Assembly: GCF_000428045.1 (NCBI RefSeq)
Contig: NZ_ATZE01000009.1
Location: 171,075 to 235,074, forward strand
Source of the DNA: Sedimenticola selenatireducens DSM 17993
GTDB lineage: Bacteria; Pseudomonadota; Gammaproteobacteria; Chromatiales; Chromatiaceae
Length of the DNA stretch: 64,000 bases
Direction: 5' to 3'
Shown: piece by piece, positions 9,088 to 18,136 of the stretch
How positions within the stretch are numbered: the first letter of the stretch is position 1
How the letters are laid out: every line of letters begins with the position of its first letter
The notes under the pieces: model-generated
What the model saw: the letters and a program-made list of their open reading frames with translations, nothing else
The model's database searches: none
What the model was told of the DNA's origin: nothing
Program-made: the position numbers and the translations under genes

Positions 9088-10500
9088 ATGTCTTCATTTC
9101 TATTCACAGTTGCATCGTTCGTTGTTGCCCTCGGAATCCTGATCGCGGTTCACGAGTTCGGGCACTTCTGGGTCGCCAGAAAACTGGGTGTCAAGGTGTT
9201 ACGGTTTTCCATCGGATTCGGAAAACCGTTGCTGACATTCCGTGGGCGGGCGTCATCACCTGACGCGTCGGAAGGTGTTCGACTCTCCGAGGCCGATCTG
9301 GGGACCGAGTATGTGGTGGCGGCGATACCCTTGGGCGGCTACGTGAAAATGCTCGATGAGCGTGAGGGGGATGTCCCCCCGCGTTATCTGAACCAGGCCT
9401 TCAACAGACAATCAGTTGCGGTTCGTTCGGCGATTGTTGCGGCCGGGCCACTGTTCAATTTTGCCTTTGCCCTGCTGGCCTTCTGGTTTATCGGTGTGTA
9501 TGGGGATACCGGTTCTCGCCCCTGGATCGGTCAGGTGACCGAGGCGACCATCGCCGCCGAGGCGGGATTCAGCGCCGATGATGAGATTCTTTCCGTGGGT
9601 GATACCTTGACCCCCACCTGGGAAGCCGCCGTTTACACGCTGCTGACGGATGCCACCTCGGGCGATGATGTGGTCGTCAAGGTGCGGGATGTTGCCGGTC
9701 TTGAGCAGTTGCGCATATTGCCGGGTGGTCGTCTGCTGGGATTGGCTGAGGACGGCCGGTTACTGGAGCGTATTGGCCTGTCGCCAAAACGACCGGTGAT
9801 TGAGCCGGTTATCGGCCAGGTTGTGGCGGGGGAGGCGGCCGAATCCGCCGGCATTGAAGTCGGTGATCGGGTTATTTCGGTCGACAATCAGGAGGTGAAC
9901 TCCTGGTCCGAACTGGTCGACTACATCCAGAAACACCCGGCATCACTGGTTGAAATGGAGATTTCCCGCGCAGGTGCGGAGCATCGAATCAAGCTCATTG
10001 TCGGCCAGATGACACGTGGTGACCAGACTGTCGGGCGGATAGGTGCGGGACCCCATGTGCCTGAGGGGCTGTTCGATGACTACCGGGTGGAGGTGCGGTA
10101 TGGCCCTCTGGATGCGGTGGCCATGGCCGCAGTCAAGACCGGAGATATGTCACTGTTTATGCTGAAAATGCTCGGCAGGATGTTGACTGGAGAGATCTCT
10201 GTCAGAAACCTCAGCGGGCCTATTTCGATAGCCCAGACCGCAGGTCGGACGGCGAGTTTCGGGCTTACCCAGTTCCTCAAGTTTTTGGCTCTGGTCAGTA
10301 TCAGTCTGGGCGTGCTTAATCTACTGCCGGTTCCGATACTGGATGGCGGGCACCTGTTCTACTTCCTGGTAGAGGCGATCAAGGGGAGTCCGGTTTCCGA
10401 GGCCGCACAGGCCTTCGGACAGCGAATCGGGTTGGCGATTCTGCTGGGCCTGATGACCCTGGCGTTCTATGTGGATATCACGCGCCTGTTCAATTCGTAA
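9088..10500 (+). CDS. rseP: Site-2 membrane zinc protease RseP
   Basis: RseP cuts the anti-sigma factor RseA within the membrane to release sigmaE during envelope stress, and also cleaves remnant signal peptides. The 470-residue product has the zinc motif HEFGH (His22, Glu23, His26) in the first membrane helix. Two periplasmic PDZ domains follow (roughly residues 130-310), and the third metal ligand is in NLLPVPILDGGH near the C-terminal helices. It lies directly before bamA, linking outer-membrane assembly with its stress sensor. Confidence 0.96.
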   Translation: MSSFLFTVASFVVALGILIAVHEFGHFWVARKLGVKVLRFSIGFGKPLLTFRGRASSPDASEGVRLSEADLGTEYVVAAIPLGGYVKMLDEREGDVPPRYLNQAFNRQSVAVRSAIVAAGPLFNFAFALLAFWFIGVYGDTGSRPWIGQVTEATIAAEAGFSADDEILSVGDTLTPTWEAAVYTLLTDATSGDDVVVKVRDVAGLEQLRILPGGRLLGLAEDGRLLERIGLSPKRPVIEPVIGQVVAGEAAESAGIEVGDRVISVDNQEVNSWSELVDYIQKHPASLVEMEISRAGAEHRIKLIVGQMTRGDQTVGRIGAGPHVPEGLFDDYRVEVRYGPLDAVAMAAVKTGDMSLFMLKMLGRMLTGEISVRNLSGPISIAQTAGRTASFGLTQFLKFLALVSISLGVLNLLPVPILDGGHLFYFLVEAIKGSPVSEAAQAFGQRIGLAILLGLMTLAFYVDITRLFNS

Positions 10501-10517
10501 TTAATTTGGTCTGCCCC

Positions 10518-10546
10518 TTGGGCGTGGTGGAAAGATTATTTATACT
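10518..10546 (+). promoter_or_regulatory. Candidate sigma70 promoter upstream of bamA
   Basis: TTGGGC (10518-10523) and TATACT (10541-10546) have a 17-base spacer, inside the 197-base rseP-bamA gap. It would let bamA, skp and the lipid A genes be transcribed independently of the upstream operon. Prediction is by pattern only. Confidence 0.45.
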
Positions 10547-10697
10547 AGGGCACTTTTCCTGTTCGCGGGTCCTCCAGTTGGATGCGTGTAATTTGTAAAG
10601 GTTATTATTATCAGTGCCTTACGATCATCTTTTTGGTTTGTCTTAAAGAGATCATATTTCGCGGCCGCCATCTACCCTGGAGTTAACAGGATCAGAA

Positions 10698-13073
10698 ATG
10701 GTTAATCCAGATTCCGGTATGATGAGAGGCTCTGTTGTCATGGACAGACTTAAAATAACAAAATCTTATAAAGACAATATGAATCTGGTTACTCAGTCTC
10801 GATTTTTGCTGCTCCTTGTCATCCTGCTGCTTCCTCAATTGCTTCTTGGTGAAACCTTTGTGGTGAAGGATATTCGGGTTGATGGACTCCAGCGTATCTC
10901 ACCGGGAACGGTCTTCAACTATTTACCGGTAAAGATTGGTCAGCAGATCGAGTCCGATGAGACGGGAGAGATCATCCGTGTGCTCTATAAGACCGGGTTT
11001 TTCAAGGATGTAAAGCTGGAGCGGCAAGGGGATGTGCTGATCGTCTTTGTGACCGAACGCCCCGCGATCGCCAAAATCGAGATTGAAGGAAACAAATCAC
11101 TTGAGACTGAACCGCTGCTGCTGGCGCTGAAGGACATTGGTCTCGCGGAAGGCCGGGTGTTCAATCGTTCGGTATTGGATAAGATTGAGCAGGAATTGCA
11201 GCGGCAGTATTTCAATCTTGGTAAATATGCCGTCAAGCTTTCATCTACCGTGACGCCGCTTGAACGTAACCGGGTGGCGATCAATATTGATATTTCGGAA
11301 GGTGGAACGGCCAGAATCAAGAAAATCAACATCATCGGCAACAGTGCCTTTGATGAAGAGGATCTGCTGGATGAGTTCTCCCTGAACACGACAGGCTTCC
11401 TTTCCTCCTTTACCAAGGATGACCAGTACTCCCGGCAGAAGCTCTCGGGCGATCTGGAGAAGCTGCGCTCGTTCTACCTGGACCGCGGCTATATCAATTT
11501 CAAGATCACCTCGACACAGGTCTCCATTACCCCGGACAAAAAGGATATCTATGTCACGGTCAATATCGAAGAGGGTGATGTATACACCATTAACGATATC
11601 CTCCTGACCGGCGATCTGGTATTGCCCAAGGAAGCCTTTTTTCCCATGATTCATCTGGTTCGGGGCGAAGTGTTCTCCAGAAAACAGGTGATTGGCAGCG
11701 CGGAGCGCATCAATACCCTGCTGGGTAATAACGGCTATGCATTCGCCAATGTAAACAGCATCCCGGATATTGACGAAGAGAAGAAACAGGTGGCTGTCAC
11801 CTACTTTGTTGATCCCGGAAAGCGGGTCTATGTCCGCCGTATCAACATGAAGGGCAACAGCGATACCCGTGATGAAGTCTTGCGTCGTGAAATGCGCCAG
11901 CTTGAGTCCGCCTGGTACTCGGCAGAGCAGGTGACCCGTTCACGTGAACGTCTGCAGCGGTTGGGATTTTTCGACGAGGTTAACGTAGAGACTCCCGCCG
12001 TACCGGGTTCCACCGATCAGGTGGATGTGAATCTCACAGTGGTGGAAAAGCCGATGGGCAATCTGATGGCGGGCATCGGTTTCTCCCAGTCCGACGGTTT
12101 TATTTTCAGCACCAGCCTTAACCAAAGGAACTTTCTGGGAACGGGCAAGCAGGTCTCCCTGGCATTTGATAACAGTGATTCCAGTACCCACTACCGGATC
12201 GGTTATGTCAATCCCTACTATACCGTGGATGGCATCAGCCGCGGGTTTAACCTGAGTTATCAGAAAACCGACTTTGACGAGGTGGATACGGCCAGATACC
12301 TGACCGATACAGGCGTGGCCGGCGTGGTGTTCGGTGTACCAATTACCGAGACAGACCGGGTGAATTTCACCATGGATCTGATACACACCACCTACAAGCC
12401 TGCGGATGACGCATCGACTGAAGTAGTTGCGTTCGAGACCGAGAACGGCGATACCTTCCTCGATTTCAAGCTCGGTACCAGCTGGAGTCGGGATTCCCGT
12501 GACTCCTCCCTGATGCCCACCAAAGGGGGGATGCAGAGCCTGAGCGCGTCAGCCACCATTCCGGGCAGTGATCTGGAGTACTATAAAATTGCCTATCGAC
12601 ATAAACGCTATTTCCCTTTGAACAGCGCCTTTACCTTGGCACTCAACGGGGATCTCGCCTATGGTGGCGTCTATGGCGACACCTCACAGTTGCCCCTGTG
12701 GGAGAACTTCTTTGCCGGCGGCATCAAGACGGTCAGGGGCTACAAGGATTACAGCTTGGGACCAGTTGATAGCAAAAATGACGCGCTTGGCGGCAACGTC
12801 AAGATTGTCGGAAATGCCGAACTGTTCTTCCCGGCACCCTTCAAGCTGATGGAGAAAACTATCCGGCTGGGGCTGTTTTTTGATGCGGGTAATGTATTTT
12901 CCACCAATGGCGGGAACGATATAGATCTGGGTGAGCTGAGGTACTCTGCCGGGGCCTCGGCCTTCTGGCTCTCTCCCATGGGTGCGCTGGGCGTGAGCCT
13001 GGGTGTTCCACTCAATGAAAAACCGGGTGATGAGACTGAGATATTCCAGTTCACCTTCGGCACCGCATTTTAA
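10698..13073 (+). CDS. bamA: Outer-membrane protein assembly factor BamA
   Basis: BamA is the Omp85 barrel that folds other beta-barrel proteins into the outer membrane. After the signal sequence come five periplasmic POTRA domains (starting FVVKDIRVDGLQRISPGTV). A 16-strand barrel ending in FQFTFGTAF, with the usual terminal Phe, follows. The ATG at 10698 has an AGGA at a good distance but leaves a long 40-residue leader. ATG at 10779 (MNLVTQSRFLLLLVILLL) gives a conventional signal peptide and a typical 764-residue product. The choice is open. Confidence 0.97.
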   Translation: MVNPDSGMMRGSVVMDRLKITKSYKDNMNLVTQSRFLLLLVILLLPQLLLGETFVVKDIRVDGLQRISPGTVFNYLPVKIGQQIESDETGEIIRVLYKTGFFKDVKLERQGDVLIVFVTERPAIAKIEIEGNKSLETEPLLLALKDIGLAEGRVFNRSVLDKIEQELQRQYFNLGKYAVKLSSTVTPLERNRVAINIDISEGGTARIKKINIIGNSAFDEEDLLDEFSLNTTGFLSSFTKDDQYSRQKLSGDLEKLRSFYLDRGYINFKITSTQVSITPDKKDIYVTVNIEEGDVYTINDILLTGDLVLPKEAFFPMIHLVRGEVFSRKQVIGSAERINTLLGNNGYAFANVNSIPDIDEEKKQVAVTYFVDPGKRVYVRRINMKGNSDTRDEVLRREMRQLESAWYSAEQVTRSRERLQRLGFFDEVNVETPAVPGSTDQVDVNLTVVEKPMGNLMAGIGFSQSDGFIFSTSLNQRNFLGTGKQVSLAFDNSDSSTHYRIGYVNPYYTVDGISRGFNLSYQKTDFDEVDTARYLTDTGVAGVVFGVPITETDRVNFTMDLIHTTYKPADDASTEVVAFETENGDTFLDFKLGTSWSRDSRDSSLMPTKGGMQSLSASATIPGSDLEYYKIAYRHKRYFPLNSAFTLALNGDLAYGGVYGDTSQLPLWENFFAGGIKTVRGYKDYSLGPVDSKNDALGGNVKIVGNAELFFPAPFKLMEKTIRLGLFFDAGNVFSTNGGNDIDLGELRYSAGASAFWLSPMGALGVSLGVPLNEKPGDETEIFQFTFGTAF

Positions 13074-13089
13074 GCATCAGGAGATAAAA

Positions 13090-13608
13090 TTGAAGAAGTC
13101 AGCCTTAAGCATTCTTGCGATTTTACTGTTCAGTCTGATTTCGGTCGCGAACGCAGCCGATTTTAAGGTCGGCGTAGTTGACCTGAATAAGGTGATGGAG
13201 AAATCACCGCAGGCCGAGGCAATCAGCAATTCGCTGAAAAAAGAGTTTCAGGCGCGGGATCAGGACCTGATTGCCAAGGCGAAACAGCTGAAACAGCTCG
13301 AGGACAAGCTGGCCCGCGATGCTGCGGTGATGAGTGCGGAAGAGGCCAAAAGGCTTGAGAACGACATCCGTTCACGCCGGCGTCAACTGACCACATCCCG
13401 GGCGGAATTTCGTGAAGATGCCAATCTGCGCCGGAATGAAGCGGTCAATCGCCTGTTGCGCAAGGTTGGCGAAGTGGTCAGTCAGATTGGCGAAGAGGAA
13501 AAGGTTGACGTAATCCTGACTGACGGGGTGGCCTATTTCAATAAACGGGTTGATCTTACAACTAAAGTTTTACAACGCCTTGAAGAGCTCCACAAAACGT
13601 CCAATTAG
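13090..13608 (+). CDS. skp: Periplasmic chaperone Skp (OmpH)
   Basis: Skp is a trimeric jellyfish-shaped chaperone that holds unfolded outer-membrane proteins in the periplasm on the way to BamA. The TTG at 13090, with AGGAG six bases upstream, gives 172 residues. A clear signal peptide (KKSALSILAILLFSLISVANA, cleaved before ADFKVGVVD) is followed by a long charged coiled-coil. Extending upstream would run into the end of bamA and destroy the signal peptide. Confidence 0.95.
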   Translation: MKKSALSILAILLFSLISVANAADFKVGVVDLNKVMEKSPQAEAISNSLKKEFQARDQDLIAKAKQLKQLEDKLARDAAVMSAEEAKRLENDIRSRRRQLTTSRAEFREDANLRRNEAVNRLLRKVGEVVSQIGEEEKVDVILTDGVAYFNKRVDLTTKVLQRLEELHKTSN

Positions 13609-13617
13609 GGTAGGCCG

Positions 13618-14676
13618 GTGAACGGAGTGGTGTTTCGCCTGGCAGATCTGGCTGCACATGCAGGGGCCGAGTTACTGGGTGACGGCGAGGTACGCATTAC
13701 CCATGCCGATACCATACAGGATGCAACCAAAGGTGCGATCTGTTTTCTGGCTAACAGCAAATATCGCCACTACTTATCGAAAACAGAAGCATCCGCGGTA
13801 ATTCTGTCCCGGGAAGATGCGGCATACTCCCGGACTGCCGGACTGATCTCCGATAATCCCTATCTCACCTACGCCCGGGTCGCCTCTCTGCTTTATCCCG
13901 TGTCGGATTTGGCGGGGGGTGTTCACATATCGGCCGTTATCTCCGCTAGTGCGAATGTTGATCCTGACGCCTGGGTGGGACCCTGCGCCGTCATTGGGGA
14001 AAATGTGCAGATTCGGTCGGGTGTCAGGATTGGTCCGGGTTGCGTGGTCGATGACGATAGCTTCATTGGTGAAAACAGCCGTCTGGTTGCCAATGTAACC
14101 ATCTGCTCCGGCACGGTAATCGGCAAAAGGGTGCTGATACACCCCGGGGCGGTCATCGGCAGTGATGGATTTGGCAATGCCAATGACCAAGGTGCATGGG
14201 TCAAAGTGCCGCAGATCGGTATTGCCAGGATTGGCGATGATGTAGAGATTGGCGCCAATACCACGATTGATCGGGGTTCCTTGCGGGATACCGTGATCGC
14301 CGATGGCGTCAGATTGGATAACCAGATCCAGATTGCCCATAACGTTCGCATTGGCGAACACACGGCAATTGCTGGATGTGCCGGCGTGGCCGGTTCCACC
14401 TCGATTGGTAGATACTGTACCTTGGGCGGGGGGGTCGGTCTCTCAGGCCATCTGGAGATTGGGGATAATGTGCATTTCTCCGGCCAGACGCTGGTTACCC
14501 GTTCATTTAAGGAGCCGGGATATTACAGCGGGAACCTGCCTGCGGTTCCGAATGGTGAATGGCGAAAAACCATTGCCCGAATCAGGCGCCTGGAAAATGT
14601 TATGCAGCGGTTAAGCGCGCTGGAAAAGCAGGTCTTGGCCGATAAGTCTGAAAACAATAGTGATGATCAGGCTTAG
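13618..14676 (+). CDS. lpxD: UDP-3-O-(3-hydroxyacyl)glucosamine N-acyltransferase
   Basis: LpxD adds the N-linked hydroxyacyl chain in the third step of lipid A synthesis. The 352-residue product starts from GTG at 13618. It has an N-terminal uridine-binding domain, then a left-handed beta-helix of hexapeptide repeats, visible as repeated IGxxxxI/V units (about residues 100-290). The catalytic His lies in QIAHNVRIGEHTAI. A C-terminal helix follows. It sits in the standard skp-lpxD-fabZ-lpxA order. Confidence 0.96.
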   Translation: MNGVVFRLADLAAHAGAELLGDGEVRITHADTIQDATKGAICFLANSKYRHYLSKTEASAVILSREDAAYSRTAGLISDNPYLTYARVASLLYPVSDLAGGVHISAVISASANVDPDAWVGPCAVIGENVQIRSGVRIGPGCVVDDDSFIGENSRLVANVTICSGTVIGKRVLIHPGAVIGSDGFGNANDQGAWVKVPQIGIARIGDDVEIGANTTIDRGSLRDTVIADGVRLDNQIQIAHNVRIGEHTAIAGCAGVAGSTSIGRYCTLGGGVGLSGHLEIGDNVHFSGQTLVTRSFKEPGYYSGNLPAVPNGEWRKTIARIRRLENVMQRLSALEKQVLADKSENNSDDQA

Positions 14677-14755
14677 GCCGGTCGTCATGAAGTTGATTCG
14701 ATAACTGTTTTGTCTTGATCGCTGGCAGTGTTACTGCAGCGGCAGGGGGAGTCAT

Positions 14756-15205
14756 TTGAGTACGATGGATATTAATAAGGTGCTGACCCTGTTGCCGCAC
14801 CGCTACCCGTTTCTCCTGATAGATCGGGTGCTTGATTTTGAGAAGGACACCAGGCTGCTGGCGTTGAAAAATGTTACCTATAACGAGCCCTTTTTCAACG
14901 GTCATTTTCCCATCCGGCCGGTAATGCCCGGTGTCCTGATCGTTGAGGCGATGGCACAGGCAACCGGTCTGCTGGCGATGGAATCAAACCCGGAAACGGT
15001 AACCGATACCACGGTCTACCTGTTCGTGGGAATCGACAAGGCGCGTTTCAGGCGTCCCGTGGAACCCGGTGATCAGTTGATGATCGAGGTGAACCAGAAT
15101 TCAATCAAGCGCGGTATTGGTATATTCTCATGTACCGCCAAGGTGGATGGTCAGGTCGCCGCTACTGCGGAAATCATGTGTACTGCCCGGGATTTTGCTC
15201 CTTGA
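14756..15205 (+). CDS. fabZ: 3-hydroxyacyl-ACP dehydratase FabZ
   Basis: FabZ removes water from 3-hydroxyacyl-ACP in fatty acid elongation and competes with LpxA for the same substrate. The 149-residue hotdog protein has [13 protein letters not shown] and the catalytic His of [14 protein letters not shown], with the partner Glu in LIVEAMAQ. The start is TTG at 14756 with a GGGGGAG site upstream; an ATG three codons later is an alternative. Its stop overlaps the lpxA start. Confidence 0.96.
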   Translation: MSTMDINKVLTLLPHRYPFLLIDRVLDFEKDTRLLALKNVTYNEPFFNGHFPIRPVMPGVLIVEAMAQATGLLAMESNPETVTDTTVYLFVGIDKARFRRPVEPGDQLMIEVNQNSIKRGIGIFSCTAKVDGQVAATAEIMCTARDFAP

Positions 15206-15972
15206 TTGATCCAAAAGCCGCCATTGACCCCTCAGCCGAGCTGGGTGAAGGGGTTTCAGTAGGACCTTTTAGCGTAATAGGTGCCGGTGTCCGTATCGGC
15301 AAGGGCACGCGCATTGGGCCTCACGCCGTGATTAAGGGGCCAACCACTATTGGTGAGGATAATCAAATCTACCAGTTTGCCTCGGTTGGTGAGGACCCTC
15401 AGGACAAGAAATATGCAGGTGAGGAGACTCGGCTGGAGATTGGCGACCGCAATGTGATCCGTGAATTTACCACCATCAATCGGGGTACCGCGCAGGATGC
15501 GGTGGCAACCCGTATCGGTAATGACAATCTGTTGATGGCTTATACCCACGTGGCGCATGACTGCCAGTTGGGTGATCACATTATCATGGCCAATGCCGCA
15601 TCACTCGGCGGGCATGTAGTCATTGGCGACTGGGCGATTCTGGGCGGTTTTACCATGGCGCATCAGTTTTCCCATATCGGTGCACACAGCTTCTGCGCCA
15701 TGGGGTCGGTCATTAACAAAGATATCCCTCCCTATGTCACAGTAAGCGGGCATCCGGCCAGGACCTGCGGTATTAACTCGGAAGGTTTACGCCGGCGGAA
15801 TTTTGCCAGCCAGACGATTCAACAAATCAAACGTGGTTACAAAATCATCTACAAGCAGCAGCACACTATTGAAGCGGCTCTGGAAAGCCTGCGTCTGCTC
15901 GAGCAGGACTGTCCGGAAATCAGGCTCTATATCGACTTTCTGGAGCAGAGTGAGCGCGGCATCGCCCGGTGA
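15202..15972 (+). CDS. lpxA: UDP-N-acetylglucosamine acyltransferase
   Basis: LpxA performs the first step of lipid A synthesis, moving a 3-hydroxyacyl chain from ACP to UDP-GlcNAc. The TTG at 15202 overlaps the fabZ stop (TTGA) and gives 256 residues starting [17 protein letters not shown], which aligns with the usual MID start. Hexapeptide repeats fill the first 190 residues. The catalytic His is in [12 protein letters not shown] helical C-terminal domain ([22 protein letters not shown]) closes the protein. Confidence 0.96.
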   Translation: MIDPKAAIDPSAELGEGVSVGPFSVIGAGVRIGKGTRIGPHAVIKGPTTIGEDNQIYQFASVGEDPQDKKYAGEETRLEIGDRNVIREFTTINRGTAQDAVATRIGNDNLLMAYTHVAHDCQLGDHIIMANAASLGGHVVIGDWAILGGFTMAHQFSHIGAHSFCAMGSVINKDIPPYVTVSGHPARTCGINSEGLRRRNFASQTIQQIKRGYKIIYKQQHTIEAALESLRLLEQDCPEIRLYIDFLEQSERGIAR

Positions 15973-16078
15973 GCCGGACAGTCTTGAGAATTAACGGCGG
16001 GGTTGAATTCGAACTCCTCAGCCAGCGGTAGACGTGGGGTGATGAGAGGGTTTCATCCCCATTTGCAAAGCACCAACC

Positions 16079-16165
16079 CGTAGGTAGGGGTGAGGAACGA
16101 ACCCCAACATCATGGCGCACACACATGAAATCCCCTTTGGGTTCGCAAGCTCACCCCAACCTACG
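16079..16165. repeat. GTTGGGGT-type palindromic element, copy 1
   Basis: CGTAGGTAGGGGTGAG (16079-16094) is inverted at CTCACCCCAACCTACG (16150-16165) with one mismatch, and GAACCCCAAC near 16098 has a near match in TTGGGTTCG near 16138. A second copy lies at 21724-21812. The lpxA-lpxB gap (15973-16187) holds no gene. The element interrupts an otherwise tight lipid A operon. Confidence 0.75.
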
Positions 16166-16187
16166 AACTTTGATTAAGTAACCGGCT

Positions 16188-17345
16188 ATGCTGAAAGTTG
16201 GAATTGTTGCCAATGAACCGTCTGGCGACCTGTTGGGCGCCGGGGTGATTCGGGAGATCAAAAAGCGCTATCCGGACGCCCGCTTCGAGGGCGTGGGCGG
16301 TCCACTAATGATAAGAGAGGGCTGCCGAAGCCTGTTCTCCATGGATCGGCTGTCGGTCATGGGGTTGATCGAGGTGCTGAAACATCTCCCTGAGTTGCTG
16401 TCGATACGCAAAAAGTTGCTCAGCCATTTCCTGCAGGCCCAACCGGATGTGTTCATCGGTATCGATGCGCCGGATTTTAATCTTGGCCTGGAAACGGCCT
16501 TGAAAAAGTCGGGAATTCCCACGGTTCACTATGTCAGTCCGACGGTCTGGGCCTGGCGCCCCGGCCGGGTCAAGAAAATCCGGGCAGCGGTTGACCTGAT
16601 GCTGAGCATTTTTCCTTTTGAAGCGGAATTTCTTCAACAACACAAGGTGCCGGTCCAGTATGTCGGACATCCTCTGGCCGATGAAATCCCGCTGCAGAAC
16701 GATCGACCAGCCGCCCGGGCGGTGCTGGGCGTGACCGACCGGCCCCATGTGGTTGCCATGCTCCCGGGTAGCCGGGTGGGGGAGATCGAGTCGCTGTCGG
16801 CAACCTTTATCCGGGCGGCCCTGCAACTCACGGAGCGTTATCCCGATGCCCATTTTCTGGTGCCGCTGATCAATGAGCGCACTCGAGCGGCATTCGAGTC
16901 TGTGCTCAATCGTGAGGCGCCGGATCTGCCGGTCACCCTGGTGGACGGGCAGGCAAGAACCGTGATGATTGCAGCCGATGTGGTGCTCACCGCCTCGGGT
17001 ACCGCCACCCTCGAGGCGATGTTGCTGCGGCGCGCCATGGTGGTGGCCTACCGGCTTAATCCACTCACTTACTGGATCGTCAATCGCTTCAATCTGGTCA
17101 AGATACCCTATGTCGCGATGGCCAACCTGCTTGCGAATGAGGCACTGGCCCCGGAATTCATTCAGGATGCTGCCACGCCCGAGGCGCTGGCGGACGCCCT
17201 GAGTGAATTGCTGGAGTCTCCAGAGCGGCTAAGGTATATCCAGCAGCGTTACGGGGAGTTGCACGAGACTCTGCAGCAGGACTCGAGTCGCAAGGCGGCG
17301 GAGGCGGTGCTTTCTCTGATAGGACGAAACAGGAGTGCGGAATAA
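16188..17345 (+). CDS. lpxB: Lipid-A-disaccharide synthase
   Basis: LpxB is a peripheral GT-B glycosyltransferase that joins lipid X and UDP-diacylglucosamine. The 385-residue product starts [18 protein letters not shown], the family N-terminus. It carries [17 protein letters not shown] and the nucleotide-binding [10 protein letters not shown]. Its stop overlaps the rnhB ATG by one base (TAATG). Confidence 0.97.
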   Translation: MLKVGIVANEPSGDLLGAGVIREIKKRYPDARFEGVGGPLMIREGCRSLFSMDRLSVMGLIEVLKHLPELLSIRKKLLSHFLQAQPDVFIGIDAPDFNLGLETALKKSGIPTVHYVSPTVWAWRPGRVKKIRAAVDLMLSIFPFEAEFLQQHKVPVQYVGHPLADEIPLQNDRPAARAVLGVTDRPHVVAMLPGSRVGEIESLSATFIRAALQLTERYPDAHFLVPLINERTRAAFESVLNREAPDLPVTLVDGQARTVMIAADVVLTASGTATLEAMLLRRAMVVAYRLNPLTYWIVNRFNLVKIPYVAMANLLANEALAPEFIQDAATPEALADALSELLESPERLRYIQQRYGELHETLQQDSSRKAAEAVLSLIGRNRSAE

Positions 17346-17923
17346 TGTCTGATCTGATCTGGATTGCCGGGGTGGATGAGGTCGGCAGGGGCCCCCTGGC
17401 CGGACCCGTGGTGGCGGCTGCGGTGATATTGCATCCGGATAGGCCCATTACAGGACTCGCCGACTCGAAAAAACTGAGCGAGAAGCGTCGGGAGCAGCTT
17501 GCGCACGAGATCAGGGATAAGGCCCTCTGCTGGGCGCTGGGGCGGGCGGAAGTGGAAGAGATCGATCGGCTCAACATACTCCATGCCAGTCTGCTGGCGA
17601 TGAAAAGGGCGGTTGAGGCACTCACTACCCGGCCAGGCCATGCGCTGATCGATGGCAATCGCTGTCCGGATCTCCCGTGCAGCGCCGAGGCCGTCGTTGG
17701 TGGTGACGGCAGTGAACCGGCAATCAGCGCCGCATCAATCCTAGCCAAGGTGTCACGGGACCGGGAGATGGTGTTGCTGGATCAGCAGTATCCGGGTTAT
17801 GGCCTGGCGAAGCACAAGGGCTATCCGACCAAGCTCCATGTGGTGGCGCTGCAGGAGCTTGGCGTCAGCCCGATCCACCGTCGCTCCTTCGGTCCGGTGA
17901 AAAGGCTCCTGTCGGGTAGTTAA
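17345..17923 (+). CDS. rnhB: Ribonuclease HII
   Basis: RnhB cuts RNA in RNA-DNA hybrids and at single ribonucleotides in DNA. The 192-residue product has the catalytic [15 protein letters not shown] motif near residue 10 (Asp-Glu-Gly). It also has a second acidic site in [17 protein letters not shown], and [14 protein letters not shown]. The lpxB-rnhB-dnaE order is standard for the class. Confidence 0.97.
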   Translation: MSDLIWIAGVDEVGRGPLAGPVVAAAVILHPDRPITGLADSKKLSEKRREQLAHEIRDKALCWALGRAEVEEIDRLNILHASLLAMKRAVEALTTRPGHALIDGNRCPDLPCSAEAVVGGDGSEPAISAASILAKVSRDREMVLLDQQYPGYGLAKHKGYPTKLHVVALQELGVSPIHRRSFGPVKRLLSGS

Positions 17924-17966
17924 GGATGCTCCATTGGCGCGTCGTCGGGTGCCGGTGAAAGAAATA

Positions 17967-18031
17967 CAACCGCAAAGTGTGCGAAGTACGCAAAGCCATA
18001 AAGGTATACACTTTGCGCCCTTGGCGGTTTC
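17967..18031. repeat. AACCGCAAAG palindromic element, copy 1
   Basis: AACCGCAAAG at the left and CTTTGCGCCCTTGGCGGTTT at the right form an imperfect inverted repeat of about 65 bases in the rnhB-dnaE gap. Inside, the unit CGCAAAG is repeated. A full second copy is at 24465-24538 and a half copy at 35299-35327. Confidence 0.75.
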
Positions 18032-18136
18032 TCATTTTATGTGTGAGATCTGTGCTATTCCACGGACAGGAAATGTCGGGCCGGGTATGATTTCAATCTG
18101 AAAATCCGTTAACGACTGGGTTACAATATCGCCACT

